From an uncultured Clostridia bacterium (lineage in GTDB: Bacteria; Bacillota; Clostridia; Christensenellales; Aristaeellaceae), in the NCBI GenBank assembly GCA_934643825.1, contig CAKUCW010000005.1, positions 1-64,000 of the forward strand: a DNA stretch of 64,000 nucleotides. The letters are read 5' to 3'. A model generated the notes under the pieces. It was not told the DNA's origin. It searched no databases and saw only the letters and a program-made list of their open reading frames with translations. Positions 33,310 through 42,056 of the stretch are shown one piece after another. How positions within the stretch are numbered: position 1 is the stretch's first letter; each line of letters starts with the position of its first letter. The translations under genes and the position numbers were made by a program.

Positions 33310-33661
33310 ATGGGAAAGAATGCTATCGTCGGACAGAGCGGCGGCCCGACTTCTGTCATTAACGCCAGCTTGGCGGGTGTGCTTCAGGCTTGTCAGATGC
33401 GCGGCGGCAAAGGCTGCATTTGAGGGACACACGGGCGAGATGATTGCGCTCGAGCGCATTTCCAACGATCCGTATCAATGCACGACGAAGCCGGTGGATA
33501 TCCATCTGATCGCGAACCTTGAAAAGAAGATTCCGCTGGAATGGATCAATACCTATCACACCGATATGAAGCCCGAATTCCTGCAATATGCGCGTCCGCT
33601 GATTCAATCGGAGCTGACGCCGGTATTCATCGACGGTCTGCCGCGCCATATCCATCTGTGA
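33310..33661 (+). pseudogene. Pyrophosphate-dependent phosphofructokinase, internally deleted
   Basis: The N-terminus MGKNAIVGQSGGPTSVINASLAGVLQAC is the substrate and pyrophosphate loop of PPi-type PfkA proteins. At about 33411-33420 the frame shifts and sequence typical of the C-terminal part follows: AFEGHTGEMIALERIS, PVDIHLIANLEKKIPLEWIN and FLQYARPLIQSELTPVFIDGLPRHIHL. A normal protein is about 400 residues, so roughly 280-300 central residues, including the catalytic aspartates, are missing. Promoter, ribosome binding site and the downstream terminator remain. It cannot be active; another phosphofructokinase elsewhere is likely. Assembly error is possible but the junction is clean. Confidence 0.75.
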
Positions 33662-33704
33662 TCGGGGGAGAACGCTGAAACCGCGTCATTTTGTGGCATA
33701 AAAC

Positions 33705-33741
33705 AAGCCCAGCCTGCTGTGAATTGCGGGCTGGGCTTTGC
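33705..33741 (+). terminator. Terminator of the pfp pseudogene
   Basis: AAGCCCAGCC / GGCTGGGCTT hairpin followed by TTGCTGT; also usable by the converging flavodoxin-type gene. Confidence 0.65.
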
Positions 33742-33818
33742 TGTGCGTCGCAGTATATGGATTTTTTCAGAAAAACGCAACTTTTTGCCGCGTTTGCTCG
33801 TCTATATAGATGAAGCGG

Positions 33819-34451
33819 TTATCGAATGAAGTTGGTGCGCTTTTTCGGCTCTTCCATGGCGGGCGGCAGAAGCCCGTTTTCACGCGCAAGGGCAAAGCTT
33901 TTCATCATGTATGCCATATAGCGGGCGAGCATGCGCATGGTCTGCATGCCTTCTTCGTCCTGCCGGACATCTTCAGGCGTGCTGCCGTGTACCATGCACC
34001 AATACTGGCTCGGCGCGATGGGCATGCCGCGAATGATGAAATACTTTTGCAGCTGGTCGAGCGTGCTGCTCGTGCCTGCACGCCGCGCACTGACGACGGC
34101 AGCGCCGACCTTTGTGCGCAGCTGGGTTCCGCCAGCATGGAACATACGATCCAGGAAAGAGGTGATGCTTCCGCCTGCCGAGGCATAGTGAACCGGGGAA
34201 CCGACGATAAGCCCGTCGCACGCGAGCATCTTGTCCAAAGCTTCGTTGACGCGGTCTTCCTTGAAGATGCAGCGGTGTGTGCCGGGTTTGGAGCATTCGC
34301 GGCAATCGATACAGCCGTGAATCGCCTGATTGCCGATCGAGAGGATTTCGGTTTCGATGCCGTCTCTTTCCAGCGTATCGGCGACTTCGCGCAGGGCGGT
34401 GTATGTGCAGCCCTTTTCATGCGGACTGCCGTTGAGCAAAAGAACCTTCAT
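33819..34451 (-). CDS. Flavodoxin-fold NAD(P)H-dependent FMN reductase-like protein
   Basis: 210 residues, GGAGG 10 bp before ATG. It opens MKVLLLNGSPHEKGCTYTALREVADTL, the FMN phosphate loop of the NADPH-dependent FMN reductase/iron-sulfur flavoprotein family, and continues with GSPVHYASAGGSITSFLDRMF, the second flavin contact. CIDCRECSKPGTHRCIF (residues about 47-63) is the Cys-rich insertion seen in iron-sulfur flavoproteins and may hold a cluster. Cytoplasmic electron-transfer or detoxification role; the partner is unknown. Single gene with its own promoter. Confidence 0.88.
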   Translation of the reverse strand: MKVLLLNGSPHEKGCTYTALREVADTLERDGIETEILSIGNQAIHGCIDCRECSKPGTHRCIFKEDRVNEALDKMLACDGLIVGSPVHYASAGGSITSFLDRMFHAGGTQLRTKVGAAVVSARRAGTSSTLDQLQKYFIIRGMPIAPSQYWCMVHGSTPEDVRQDEEGMQTMRMLARYMAYMMKSFALARENGLLPPAMEEPKKRTNFIR

Positions 34452-34590
34452 ATCGCGAATTCCTCCTTCGGTTTGTTCAGCGGAATTTTCCCGAATCGTC
34501 CGATGTGAAACGAGATTGAAAAATTCGCATCAAACTTGCTTGTTTCAGCCGGAATGCAGATGACATCCAGACGGATTGTTTCCTATGTTT

Positions 34591-34620
34591 ATTATACGCC
34601 ATGCGTGCGCAGGGGCGCAA
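34591..34620 (-). promoter_or_regulatory. Promoter of the flavodoxin-type gene
   Basis: Minus strand TTGCGC (34615-34620), 18 bp, TATAAT (34591-34596), leaving a leader of about 130 nt before the ATG. Confidence 0.5.
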
Positions 34621-34664
34621 GGGGATTCAAAAGGTTAAGGTTTCATGAATTTTGGGGATTGGGG

Positions 34665-34693
34665 TTGAAGGAAAGGCGCGAATCCTGTATAAT
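34665..34693 (+). promoter_or_regulatory. Promoter of the nucleotidyltransferase gene
   Basis: TTGAAG (34665-34670), 17 bp, TATAAT (34688-34693). Confidence 0.7.
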
Positions 34694-34735
34694 ATGTCCG
34701 GATAAGTCGATTTTCGATGAGGAGGATGTATTACT

Positions 34736-35641
34736 ATGGGTGCAACGCTTTTAATCATGGCTGCCGGTATGGGTTCCCGCTATGGCGGAAACAAGCAGGT
34801 TGACGGTCTGGGCCCGAACGGCGAGATTCTGATGGAGTATTCCATCTATGACGCGATTCGCGCAGGCTTTGACCATGTCGTCTTTGTCATCAAGCCGGGC
34901 ATGAAGGATACGCTCGCTTCCATCTGCGGCGACCGCATCGCCAAGAAGGTGAAGGTCGATTACGCTTTCCAGGATTTCTCCAGCGTGCCTTCTTTCTATC
35001 ATATTCCCGAAGAGCGCACCAAGCCGTTCGGCACGGTGCATGCCGTGCTGGTTGCACGCGACTACATCAATCAGCCGTTCGCCGTCATCAATGCGGATGA
35101 CTACTATGGCGTGTCGGCGTTTGGCACGATTTATGAAAAATTGCAGACCCTGGCGCAGGAAGGCGAAGCGACCATGGTGGGCTATCAGCTGCAGAACACG
35201 GTTTCCAAGAACGGAACGGTTTCCCGCGGCGTCTGCCACGCGGTCGATGGCAATCTGGATAAGGTTGTCGAAACGCTCAAGATCAAGCTCTGCGAAAACG
35301 GCGAGATCCGCGACATCGACGCGGGCGAGCCGGGCGTGCTGCTCGATCCCCTCGCACCGGTCAGCATGAACTTCTGGGGCTTCACCCCGTGGATCTTCGG
35401 CAAGCTTGAGGAGTATTTCGTGAACTTCCTCCAGGGGCTTGCGCCGGATGCGATCAAGGCAGAATGCCTGCTGCCGGTGTTTGTGGATGAAATGATGCAT
35501 AAGGGCGAGCTTGTCGTTCCGATGCTCACCACGGACGCTGTGTGGTTTGGCGTGACCTACAAAGAGGACAAGCCGTTTGTGCAGGCGGAACTCCGCAAGC
35601 TGCATGAGAGCGGCGTGTATCCGGCTTCGCTTCACGAGTAA
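34736..35641 (+). CDS. Sugar-phosphate nucleotidyltransferase family protein
   Basis: 301 residues, GAGGAGG before ATG. It opens MGATLLIMAAGMGSRYGGNKQVDGLGPNGE, the nucleotide-binding GxGxRxGG loop of the nucleotidyltransferase fold, with a lysine further on. FAVINADDYYG holds the metal-binding aspartates and GTVHAVLVARDYI the base-contact segment. PVSMNFWGFTPWIFGKLEEYF is typical of a clostridial subgroup of this family. It should couple a sugar or alcohol phosphate to an NTP, but the sugar cannot be told. Single gene with promoter and terminator. Confidence 0.85.
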   Translation: MGATLLIMAAGMGSRYGGNKQVDGLGPNGEILMEYSIYDAIRAGFDHVVFVIKPGMKDTLASICGDRIAKKVKVDYAFQDFSSVPSFYHIPEERTKPFGTVHAVLVARDYINQPFAVINADDYYGVSAFGTIYEKLQTLAQEGEATMVGYQLQNTVSKNGTVSRGVCHAVDGNLDKVVETLKIKLCENGEIRDIDAGEPGVLLDPLAPVSMNFWGFTPWIFGKLEEYFVNFLQGLAPDAIKAECLLPVFVDEMMHKGELVVPMLTTDAVWFGVTYKEDKPFVQAELRKLHESGVYPASLHE

Positions 35642-35657
35642 TCAGCGAACGTAACAT

Positions 35658-35696
35658 CCCGTGCGGCTCCCCGGAGGGTGTCGCATGGGATTTTTT
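35658..35696 (+). terminator. Terminator of the nucleotidyltransferase gene
   Basis: CCCGTGCG / CGCATGGG hairpin followed by TTTTTT. Confidence 0.8.
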
Positions 35697-35760
35697 CGTT
35701 GCACGACCTTGAATCCGCTTGATCAGAGGCGAGGAGCGCTTCCCGCCTGCCCGGAGGAAT

Positions 35761-36738
35761 ATGAAATTCAATTTGACCAAAGAAGAGCTGAATGACCATG
35801 TCAAGGTCAAAAAAGCTGCATTCATTTCCATCGCCATCAACGTTCTGGAGATTGTGGCAGGCGTTGCGATGATGATGCTGGTGCGCAAGATGCTTTCGGG
35901 CGGCGTAGAGGAGAAGCTGGTCAGGATGATCTCGCTGCTCTGCTTCACCATCGTCGGCTGGGGCGCACTGACGGATATCGGCGCGTCGCTGACCAGCCTG
36001 CGCATGGTTCGCAGAACGGAAGAACTGGAAGAGGCATACGCTCAGCTGGAAGACCTGAACCGCGAAATGCGTGCCCAAAGACATGACTTCATGAACCACA
36101 TTCAGGTGGTATACAGCCTGATCGAGATGAACGAGCCGGGCGAAGCCATGGCATATATGGATAAGATCTATGGCGACATGCAGCGCGTGAGCCGCATGAT
36201 GCGCACGGCGTGCCCCGCGGTCAATGCGTTGATTCAGGCGAAGGTTGTCGAGGCGGAGCAGCGCGGCGCGGAGCTGAAGCTGTCCATCGCCGCCAAGTGG
36301 GATGATCCGCTGATGCCGGCGTGGGAAATCTGCCGCGTGCTTGCCAACCTCATCGACAACGCGCTGGACGCGACGCTCGGCGCGGAGCATCCCGCCGGGG
36401 AAAAGCCGACGGTTGAGCTGGTTCTGGGCGAGGATCTGCGAAGCTGGTTCTTCTCGGTCAGAAACAACGGGCCTGCGATTTCCGAAAAGCAGCGGGCGAA
36501 AATCTTTGAACCGGGCTTTACCACCAAGAAGACGGGGCAGGGCATGGGGCTGTTCATCGTCAACCAGACGATCACACAGATGGGCGGACGCATCACGGTC
36601 GAGTCCCACGACGGCGACACGGTGTTCTCCGGCTTCGTTCCGCGCAAGCGCCTGAAGCTCACAGAGGGGCAGGATGAAGCGGAAAAATCCGAGAAATATG
36701 AAGAAAACGCCAAAAAGGATGACAATTCCATAAACTAA
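35761..36738 (+). CDS. Orphan sensor histidine kinase with Spo0B-type H-box
   Basis: 325 residues from ATG 35761 (GGAGG immediately upstream). Two membrane segments at residues about 18-40 and 52-75 with almost no external domain, then a coiled coil (RRTEELEEAYAQLEDLNREMRAQ). The H-box RHDFMNHIQVVYSLIEM matches the Spo0B_a / DpiB-CitA class. The ATPase part shows NLIDNALDATLG (N box), IFEPGFTTKKTGQGMGLFIV (F/G2 boxes) and an acidic tail. The phospho-acceptor His is intact. No response regulator is adjacent, so its partner is elsewhere. The tiny sensor suggests it detects a membrane or intracellular signal. Confidence 0.88.
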   Translation: MKFNLTKEELNDHVKVKKAAFISIAINVLEIVAGVAMMMLVRKMLSGGVEEKLVRMISLLCFTIVGWGALTDIGASLTSLRMVRRTEELEEAYAQLEDLNREMRAQRHDFMNHIQVVYSLIEMNEPGEAMAYMDKIYGDMQRVSRMMRTACPAVNALIQAKVVEAEQRGAELKLSIAAKWDDPLMPAWEICRVLANLIDNALDATLGAEHPAGEKPTVELVLGEDLRSWFFSVRNNGPAISEKQRAKIFEPGFTTKKTGQGMGLFIVNQTITQMGGRITVESHDGDTVFSGFVPRKRLKLTEGQDEAEKSEKYEENAKKDDNSIN

Positions 36739-36752
36739 TTCATCACAAGACA

Positions 36753-36781
36753 TTGACAAATTAACAAAATTGTAATAAAAT
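36753..36781 (+). promoter_or_regulatory. Promoter of the peptidoglycan-binding protein gene
   Basis: TTGACA (36753-36758), 17 bp, TAAAAT (36776-36781), leader of about 95 nt. Confidence 0.7.
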
Positions 36782-36880
36782 TGTTTCGTGATGATAGAAA
36801 AGGGCAGGTATAGTTTGAGGGGACGCCTGCTCCAAATAACGCCCACTGCGAAAATGTGGGACTGAAAGAGGGGATCTACT

Positions 36881-39772
36881 TTGAAAAACGGCAAGCGAGC
36901 CGCACTGTTTGTGGTTCTGTGTCTGCTGGTGATGGTTTTTGCCATCCCGTCAGCGAGCGCCGCGAATTACAGCAAGGTCTACGGTCAGACGAAGGACAGA
37001 GTCCGCGTCCGTGAAGCCGCATCGACCAACGCGACCATTATCGACAACATCGTTAAGGATGCCTGTGTGTATATCACGTCGTCCAAGACGAGCGGAAACA
37101 ATACCTTTATTCAGGTGAAGTATCGCTCCAGCGATGGAACGACTGAAACCGGCTGGATCTGCCAGAACGACGGCAAGACGACGTATGTCAAGATTCTCAG
37201 CACGGATCAGACGAAGAAGCTGTTTAACGTCAGCGGCGGCAAGCTGCCCAGCAAGAAGGTCGGCACGTTCACTGCTGCCGAGCGCAAGGCAAGCGCCGCC
37301 AATTCGGATAACACCTATATCAGGGAGAACGCCAGCGGCGAAACCGTCAAGAGCGTTCAGACCAAGCTCAAGGCGCTGGGCTTCTATTCCGGCTCGATCA
37401 CCGGTAACGCAGGCCCCAAGACCATCGCCGCCATCAAGGCGTTCCAGAACAAGAACGGCTTGACTGCCGACGGCATCGCGGGCCCGCAGACGATTGCGAA
37501 GATCGACGCGGCGTATGAGGCGAAGGGCGGAAGCACGTCTTCCTCTTCCGGAAGCTCTAACGTGCTGTCGCTCAATTCTTCCGGCACGGCGGTCAGCAAC
37601 CTTCAGAAGGATCTGACGACGCTGGGCTACTATTATGCGCAGATCACCGGCAACTACGGTCCTAAGACGGAAGCGGCGGTCAAGGCGTTCCAGAAGGCGA
37701 ACGGCTTGACGGCTGACGGCGTCGCGGGCGCGAAGACGCTCAGTTCCGTCGCGGCGGCAATTGCCCGCAAGGGCGGCACGAGCGCATCTTCCTCTGTCAG
37801 CGGAACGACGCTCAAGCTTAACAGCCAGGGAGCCAAGGTCACCGAGCTTCAGAATAACCTGAAGCAGCTGGGTTACTATTACGCGGAAATCACCGGCAAC
37901 TACGGCACCAAGACGGAAGCGGCGGTCAAGGCGTTCCAGAAGGCGAAGGGTCTGACGGCTGACGGCGTTGCGGGCGCGAAGACGCTCAGCGCGATTGCCA
38001 CGGCAGTCAACAACGCGGGCGGCTCTTCCAGCACGTCCACCAGCACGAACCTGAAGCTTGGCTCGACCGGCACTGCCGTCAGCACGCTCCAGCAGAACCT
38101 GACGACGCTGGGCTATTACTACGGCGACATCACCGGTCACTACGGCAACCTGACCCAGCAGGCGGTCAAGAAGTTCCAGAAGTCGAAGGGACTGACGCAG
38201 GACGGCGTGGCAAGCACCACGACGCTCAACGCCATCAACAGCGCCCTCAAGAACGCGGGCATTGATAACGGCACCACCGGAACCGCGGGCACCACGCTGC
38301 GCGAGGGCGATAAGGGTACTGCCGTCACCGAGCTTCAGACGATGCTGAAGGCTCTGAACTACTACTACGGTGATATCACGGGCAGTTTCGGCAGCCTGAC
38401 CAAGCGTGCCGTGCGCAAATTCCAGGATGCGAACAACCTGACCGTGGACGGCGTTGCAGGTCCGTCCACCATCAACAAGCTCCGCAGCCTGACGGGCGGC
38501 AGCTCGAGCGGCGACAGCGGAAGCAGCGGCGGTTCGACGGTTAAGACCGAAAATTCCTACGGCCGCACGACGAAGAACAATGTCTATCTGCGTTCTTCCT
38601 ATTCCACGACGTCCAGCGCGAAGGCAAGCCTTCCCAAGGGACAGAAGTTCCGTATTTCCAAGGTCTACACCGTCAGCGGCGTGAAGTGGTATTATGTGAC
38701 GGTTGTCGTTGGAAACTACACCTATAAGGGCTATATCCGCGGCGACATGATGGAGAACATCACGGCTGCCGAGTTCGGTGCCGGCGCCGATAATTCCGGT
38801 GAACAGGAAACCATCGGCATGATCCGCATCACGGGAAATAACGTTTCCCTGCGCTATCAGCCGTCTACCGATGCCAACCGCGTCGGCACGGCGAATACCG
38901 GCGATTGCTTCTACTATGTGGATACGGTCAGCGGCTGGTTCCAGACCAAGGCGGGCTATTGGATTTCCAGCAGCTACGCCAAGGTGATGACGGACGCTGA
39001 GGTGGACGCCTATATCAAGAACAACGGCGGCAGCGGCGATACCGGCTCGACCTACAAGTACGGCTCTACCGGCAAGACGGTCACCTATATCCAGACCGCG
39101 CTGACCGCGCTGAAGTATTACACCGCGCAGATCACCGGTCACTACGGCGGCAAGACGGCGGATGCTGTCCGCGCTTTCCAGCGGGATTATAACCTGACGG
39201 CAGACGGCGTCTGCGGCCCGGCGACCCTCGCGGAAATCCGTAAGGCATACTCCGGTTCCAGCAGCGCGACGACCGAGTTCAAGACGACGGTTTACAACCT
39301 GAGCTGGTTCACCAACAAGGCGAACGGTACGCTCTCCGCAATCGGCATTGCACACAACCAGACGGCGAAGCTGACGGATTTGACGACGAACAAGTCGCTC
39401 AACATCCATATCCAGTCCACCGGCAACCACATCGACGTGGAGCCGCTGACTGCGGCGGATACGACGACGCTGTGCGAGATCTACGGCGTAGGCTCGCCGA
39501 GCTCTATCAGCTATAAGCGCCGTCCGATGCTGCTCACCACGTCCAAGGGCGTGCAGGTTGTCTGCTCGATCTATGGTCAGCCGCACGGTGCGGAGGATAT
39601 CGATAACAACAATTACGAAGGTCAGTTCTGTCTGCATCTGCTGGATTCCAAGACGCATGCCTCCAGCAGCGTGGACGCGGATCATCAGGCAGCCATCAAG
39701 AGCGCGGTTTCGATCATGTCCGGTAAGACGGTCAACGGCGTTCAGGTGACGGTCAAGACCGTATATCCGTAA
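36881..39772 (+). CDS. Large secreted protein with six peptidoglycan-binding repeats and SH3 domains
   Basis: 963 residues, TTG start at 36881 with AGAGGGG 8 bp upstream. Signal peptide 1-27 (cleavage after SASA). An SH3-like domain (about 30-105) is followed by five PG_binding_1 repeats (about 155-208, 235-290, 314-372, 397-452, 478-536), each of the type LGYYYxxITGxYGxxTxxAVxxFQ, joined by Ser/Gly linkers. Two more SH3-like domains (560-632, 645-703) and a sixth repeat (730-787) follow. The C-terminal domain (803-945) has STGNHIDVEPLT, QPHGAEDIDNNNYEGQFCLHLLDS and DADHQAAIK. It recurs in clostridial wall proteins as I recall and holds conserved His, Asp and Cys, so it may be catalytic; its activity is unknown to me. 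Likely acts in the cell wall or spore cortex. Confidence 0.88.
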   Translation: MKNGKRAALFVVLCLLVMVFAIPSASAANYSKVYGQTKDRVRVREAASTNATIIDNIVKDACVYITSSKTSGNNTFIQVKYRSSDGTTETGWICQNDGKTTYVKILSTDQTKKLFNVSGGKLPSKKVGTFTAAERKASAANSDNTYIRENASGETVKSVQTKLKALGFYSGSITGNAGPKTIAAIKAFQNKNGLTADGIAGPQTIAKIDAAYEAKGGSTSSSSGSSNVLSLNSSGTAVSNLQKDLTTLGYYYAQITGNYGPKTEAAVKAFQKANGLTADGVAGAKTLSSVAAAIARKGGTSASSSVSGTTLKLNSQGAKVTELQNNLKQLGYYYAEITGNYGTKTEAAVKAFQKAKGLTADGVAGAKTLSAIATAVNNAGGSSSTSTSTNLKLGSTGTAVSTLQQNLTTLGYYYGDITGHYGNLTQQAVKKFQKSKGLTQDGVASTTTLNAINSALKNAGIDNGTTGTAGTTLREGDKGTAVTELQTMLKALNYYYGDITGSFGSLTKRAVRKFQDANNLTVDGVAGPSTINKLRSLTGGSSSGDSGSSGGSTVKTENSYGRTTKNNVYLRSSYSTTSSAKASLPKGQKFRISKVYTVSGVKWYYVTVVVGNYTYKGYIRGDMMENITAAEFGAGADNSGEQETIGMIRITGNNVSLRYQPSTDANRVGTANTGDCFYYVDTVSGWFQTKAGYWISSSYAKVMTDAEVDAYIKNNGGSGDTGSTYKYGSTGKTVTYIQTALTALKYYTAQITGHYGGKTADAVRAFQRDYNLTADGVCGPATLAEIRKAYSGSSSATTEFKTTVYNLSWFTNKANGTLSAIGIAHNQTAKLTDLTTNKSLNIHIQSTGNHIDVEPLTAADTTTLCEIYGVGSPSSISYKRRPMLLTTSKGVQVVCSIYGQPHGAEDIDNNNYEGQFCLHLLDSKTHASSSVDADHQAAIKSAVSIMSGKTVNGVQVTVKTVYP

Positions 39773-39804
39773 ACCAACCGAATAAGCCCCCCAACCCCTC
39801 TTTT

Positions 39805-39843
39805 GCAGAAGCGGCGCTGAAAGATGCGCCGCTTCTGCCGCGT
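39805..39843 (+). terminator. Terminator of the peptidoglycan-binding protein gene
   Basis: Perfect 13-bp stem GCAGAAGCGGCGC / GCGCCGCTTCTGC; a short T-rich run follows within the next bases. Confidence 0.8.
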
Positions 39844-39850
39844 TTTGGGC

Positions 39851-39879
39851 TTGACAATCCGCGTATTTCTGACTATAAT
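39851..39879 (+). promoter_or_regulatory. Consensus promoter of the alaS T-box transcript
   Basis: TTGACA (39851-39856), 17 bp, TATAAT (39874-39879): exact sigma-A consensus. Confidence 0.92.
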
Positions 39880-39885
39880 AAACCC

Positions 39886-40125
39886 GATATACAAAGGCAA
39901 TGACGTGCAAAGAGCCAAGCCGATGGCAGCGCTCAGCGAGCCGGGGAGGGTGCAAGCCCGGTGCGCAGGCGGTTTGGCAGCCCTGCAAAGAGCTTCCGGC
40001 GACGAGCCGGACGGTTCACCCGCGTTATGGGTCATAAGAGGGCGCGTTTACCCGTTTGGGCGCGTCAACCGGAGTGGTACCGCGAATCAACGTCTGTTCG
40101 TCCCCGGACGGCAGGCGTTTTAGTT
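39886..40125 (+). ncRNA. T-box leader riboswitch controlling alaS
   Basis: Between the promoter and alaS lies a 240-nt structured leader. Stem I contains CAGCGAGCCGGGG and GCAAGCCCGGTGC, the usual distal part. The T-box sequence GGAGTGGTACCGCG is at 40071-40084, and the terminator (ACGTCTG...CGTCC / GGACG...CAGGCGTTTT) at about 40090-40125. Uncharged tRNA reads the specifier and the T-box, preventing termination. Ala codons (GCA, GCC) occur in the 3' side of stem I around 39976-39982, consistent with alanine, but the exact specifier was not resolved. Confidence 0.9.
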
Positions 40126-40170
40126 TGCCCAAAAAACGGGCAGCATCTATATGAAGGAGAGAAAATTACC

Positions 40171-41976
40171 ATGAAGAAGATGACTTCCGGCGAGCTTCGC
40201 AGCATGTGGCTGAACTTCTTTAAGAGCAAGGGTCATGCCGTCATTCCGAGCGCTTCCGTCATCCCGGAGAATGATCCGACCGTTCTGTTTACCACCGCGG
40301 GCATGCATCCGCTGGTTCCGTATCTGCTGGGCAGCAAGCATCCTGCCGGCACCCGCCTGACCGACGTGCAGAAGTGCATCCGCACCGGCGATATCGACGA
40401 AGTCGGCGATGCTTCTCACCTAACCTTCTTTGAAATGCTGGGCAACTGGTCCCTGGGCGATTATTTCAAGAAGGAAATGATCTCCTGGAGCTGGGAGTTC
40501 CTGACCAGCCCGGAATACCTCGGTCTTGACAAGGATAAGCTCGCGTTCACGGTTTTCGAGGGCGAAGGCGATATCCCGCGTGACGATGAGGCGGCGGGCT
40601 ACTGGATGGAAAACGGCGTGAAGAAGGAGAACATCTACTTCCTGCCGCGTGAGCATAACTGGTGGGGTCCTGCGGGTCAGACCGGTCCCTGCGGCCCGGA
40701 TACCGAGATGTTCATCATCAAGGATCAGGCGCCGTGCGGCCCGAACTGCTCCCCGGCTTGCTCCTGCGGTCGTTTTCTCGAGATTTGGAACGACGTGTTC
40801 ATGCAGTATAATAAGACGGCGGACGGTCAGTATGTGCCGATGGCGAAGAGGAATGTTGATACCGGCATGGGTCTGGAGCGTACGGTCTGCACGCTGAACG
40901 GCTGCAAGACGGTTTATGAAACGGATGCTTTCACCGGCATCATCGCCAAGATCTCCGAACTGTCCGGTAAGCACTATGACGACGATGAGGAGACCACCAA
41001 GGCGTTCCGCATCGTTGCCGATCACCTGCGCACCTCCACCTTTATCATGGGCGACCCGCGTGGCGTCAGCCCGAGCAATGTGGATCAGGGCTACGTTCTG
41101 CGCCGCCTGATCCGCCGCGCTGTCCGCTTCGGCATGGAGTTGGGCATGCCGGAAGGCTTCACCGCTGAAATCGGCAAGGTCGTTATCGATCAGTATGCCG
41201 AGGTTTATCCGGAACTTAAGCAGAATGAAGCGTTCGTGCTGGAGCAGTTCAAGCTGGAGGAGACCCGCTTTGCCCGCACGCTGCGCCAGGGCGAGCGTGA
41301 GTTCGAGAAGGCGGTTTCCCGCATGGGCGAGAATAAGGTCATCGACGGCGTTGTGGCGTTCAACCTCTATACGACCTATGGCTTCCCGATCGAGATGACC
41401 CGTGAGCTGGCGAAAGAGCATGGTCTGACGGTTGACGAAGAAGGCTTCCAGAAGCACTTCGCCGAGCATCAGAAGAGCAGCCACGCGGGCGCTGAGCAGC
41501 GCTTCAAGGGCGGTCTGGCGGATAGCAGCGCACAGAGCGCCCGCCTGCATACCGCTACTCACCTGCTGCATGCGGCTCTGCGCCGTGTTCTGGGCGATGA
41601 GGTCGCGCAGAAGGGCTCTAACATCACGCCGGAGCGCCTGCGCTTTGACTTCTCCTTCGGCCGTAAGGTGACTAAGGATGAGCTGGCTCAGGTCGAGGCG
41701 CTGGTCAATGAGTGGATCAAGGCGGATGTTCCGGTTGTGATGACTGAAACGACCGTCGAGGAAGCCAAGAAGGAAGGCGCAATCGGTCTGTTCGAGAGCA
41801 AGTACGGCGATCGTGTCCGTATGTATACCATGGGCGAGTATTCCAAGGAAATCTGCGGCGGACCGCATGCAAGCCATACCGGTGAGCTGGTCAGCTTCAA
41901 GATCCAGAAAGAGGAATCCTCTTCCGCCGGCGTGCGCCGCATTAAGGCGGTTATTGGCGCAAAGCCGGAAGAATAA
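40171..41976 (+). CDS. alaS: Alanyl-tRNA synthetase, short form without C-Ala domain
   Basis: 601 residues from ATG 40171 (AAGGAGAG 10 bp upstream); the frame is open further up through the T-box leader, which is not coding. The catalytic core is complete: RSMWLNFFKSKGHAVIPSASVIPENDPTVLFTTAGMHPLVPYL (motif 1), LEIWNDVFMQY (motif 2) and GMGLERTV (motif 3). The editing domain holds HTATHLLHAAL and CGGPHASHTGE, with the zinc His/Cys set. The protein stops just after the editing domain (VRRIKAVIGAKPEE). Ordinary bacterial AlaS continues about 270 residues with DHHA1/C-Ala; here a terminator follows at once. Shortened AlaS forms exist in some Clostridia as I recall, so this is probably genuine. 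An additional AlaS may exist elsewhere. Confidence 0.93.
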   Translation: MKKMTSGELRSMWLNFFKSKGHAVIPSASVIPENDPTVLFTTAGMHPLVPYLLGSKHPAGTRLTDVQKCIRTGDIDEVGDASHLTFFEMLGNWSLGDYFKKEMISWSWEFLTSPEYLGLDKDKLAFTVFEGEGDIPRDDEAAGYWMENGVKKENIYFLPREHNWWGPAGQTGPCGPDTEMFIIKDQAPCGPNCSPACSCGRFLEIWNDVFMQYNKTADGQYVPMAKRNVDTGMGLERTVCTLNGCKTVYETDAFTGIIAKISELSGKHYDDDEETTKAFRIVADHLRTSTFIMGDPRGVSPSNVDQGYVLRRLIRRAVRFGMELGMPEGFTAEIGKVVIDQYAEVYPELKQNEAFVLEQFKLEETRFARTLRQGEREFEKAVSRMGENKVIDGVVAFNLYTTYGFPIEMTRELAKEHGLTVDEEGFQKHFAEHQKSSHAGAEQRFKGGLADSSAQSARLHTATHLLHAALRRVLGDEVAQKGSNITPERLRFDFSFGRKVTKDELAQVEALVNEWIKADVPVVMTETTVEEAKKEGAIGLFESKYGDRVRMYTMGEYSKEICGGPHASHTGELVSFKIQKEESSSAGVRRIKAVIGAKPEE

Positions 41977-41995
41977 TCCAGTCTGTTGAAAAATA

Positions 41996-42035
41996 AAAGA
42001 GCGCCTTCCGCGTAAAAACGGAGGGCGCTCTTTAT
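41996..42035 (+). terminator. Terminator of alaS
   Basis: AAAGAGCGCC-TTCCG / CGGA-GGGCGCTCTTT hairpin with flanking A and T runs. Confidence 0.88.
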
Positions 42036-42056
42036 TGATCCCACTTCTTTTAACCG

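Noticed and set aside
36950..39988. 1012-codon minus-strand frame
   Set aside because: Antisense shadow of the repeat-rich peptidoglycan-binding protein; long because the repeats have biased codons.
39961..40170. 70-codon N-terminal extension of alaS
   Set aside because: It overlaps the T-box and its terminator; a good ribosome binding site precedes the ATG at 40171.
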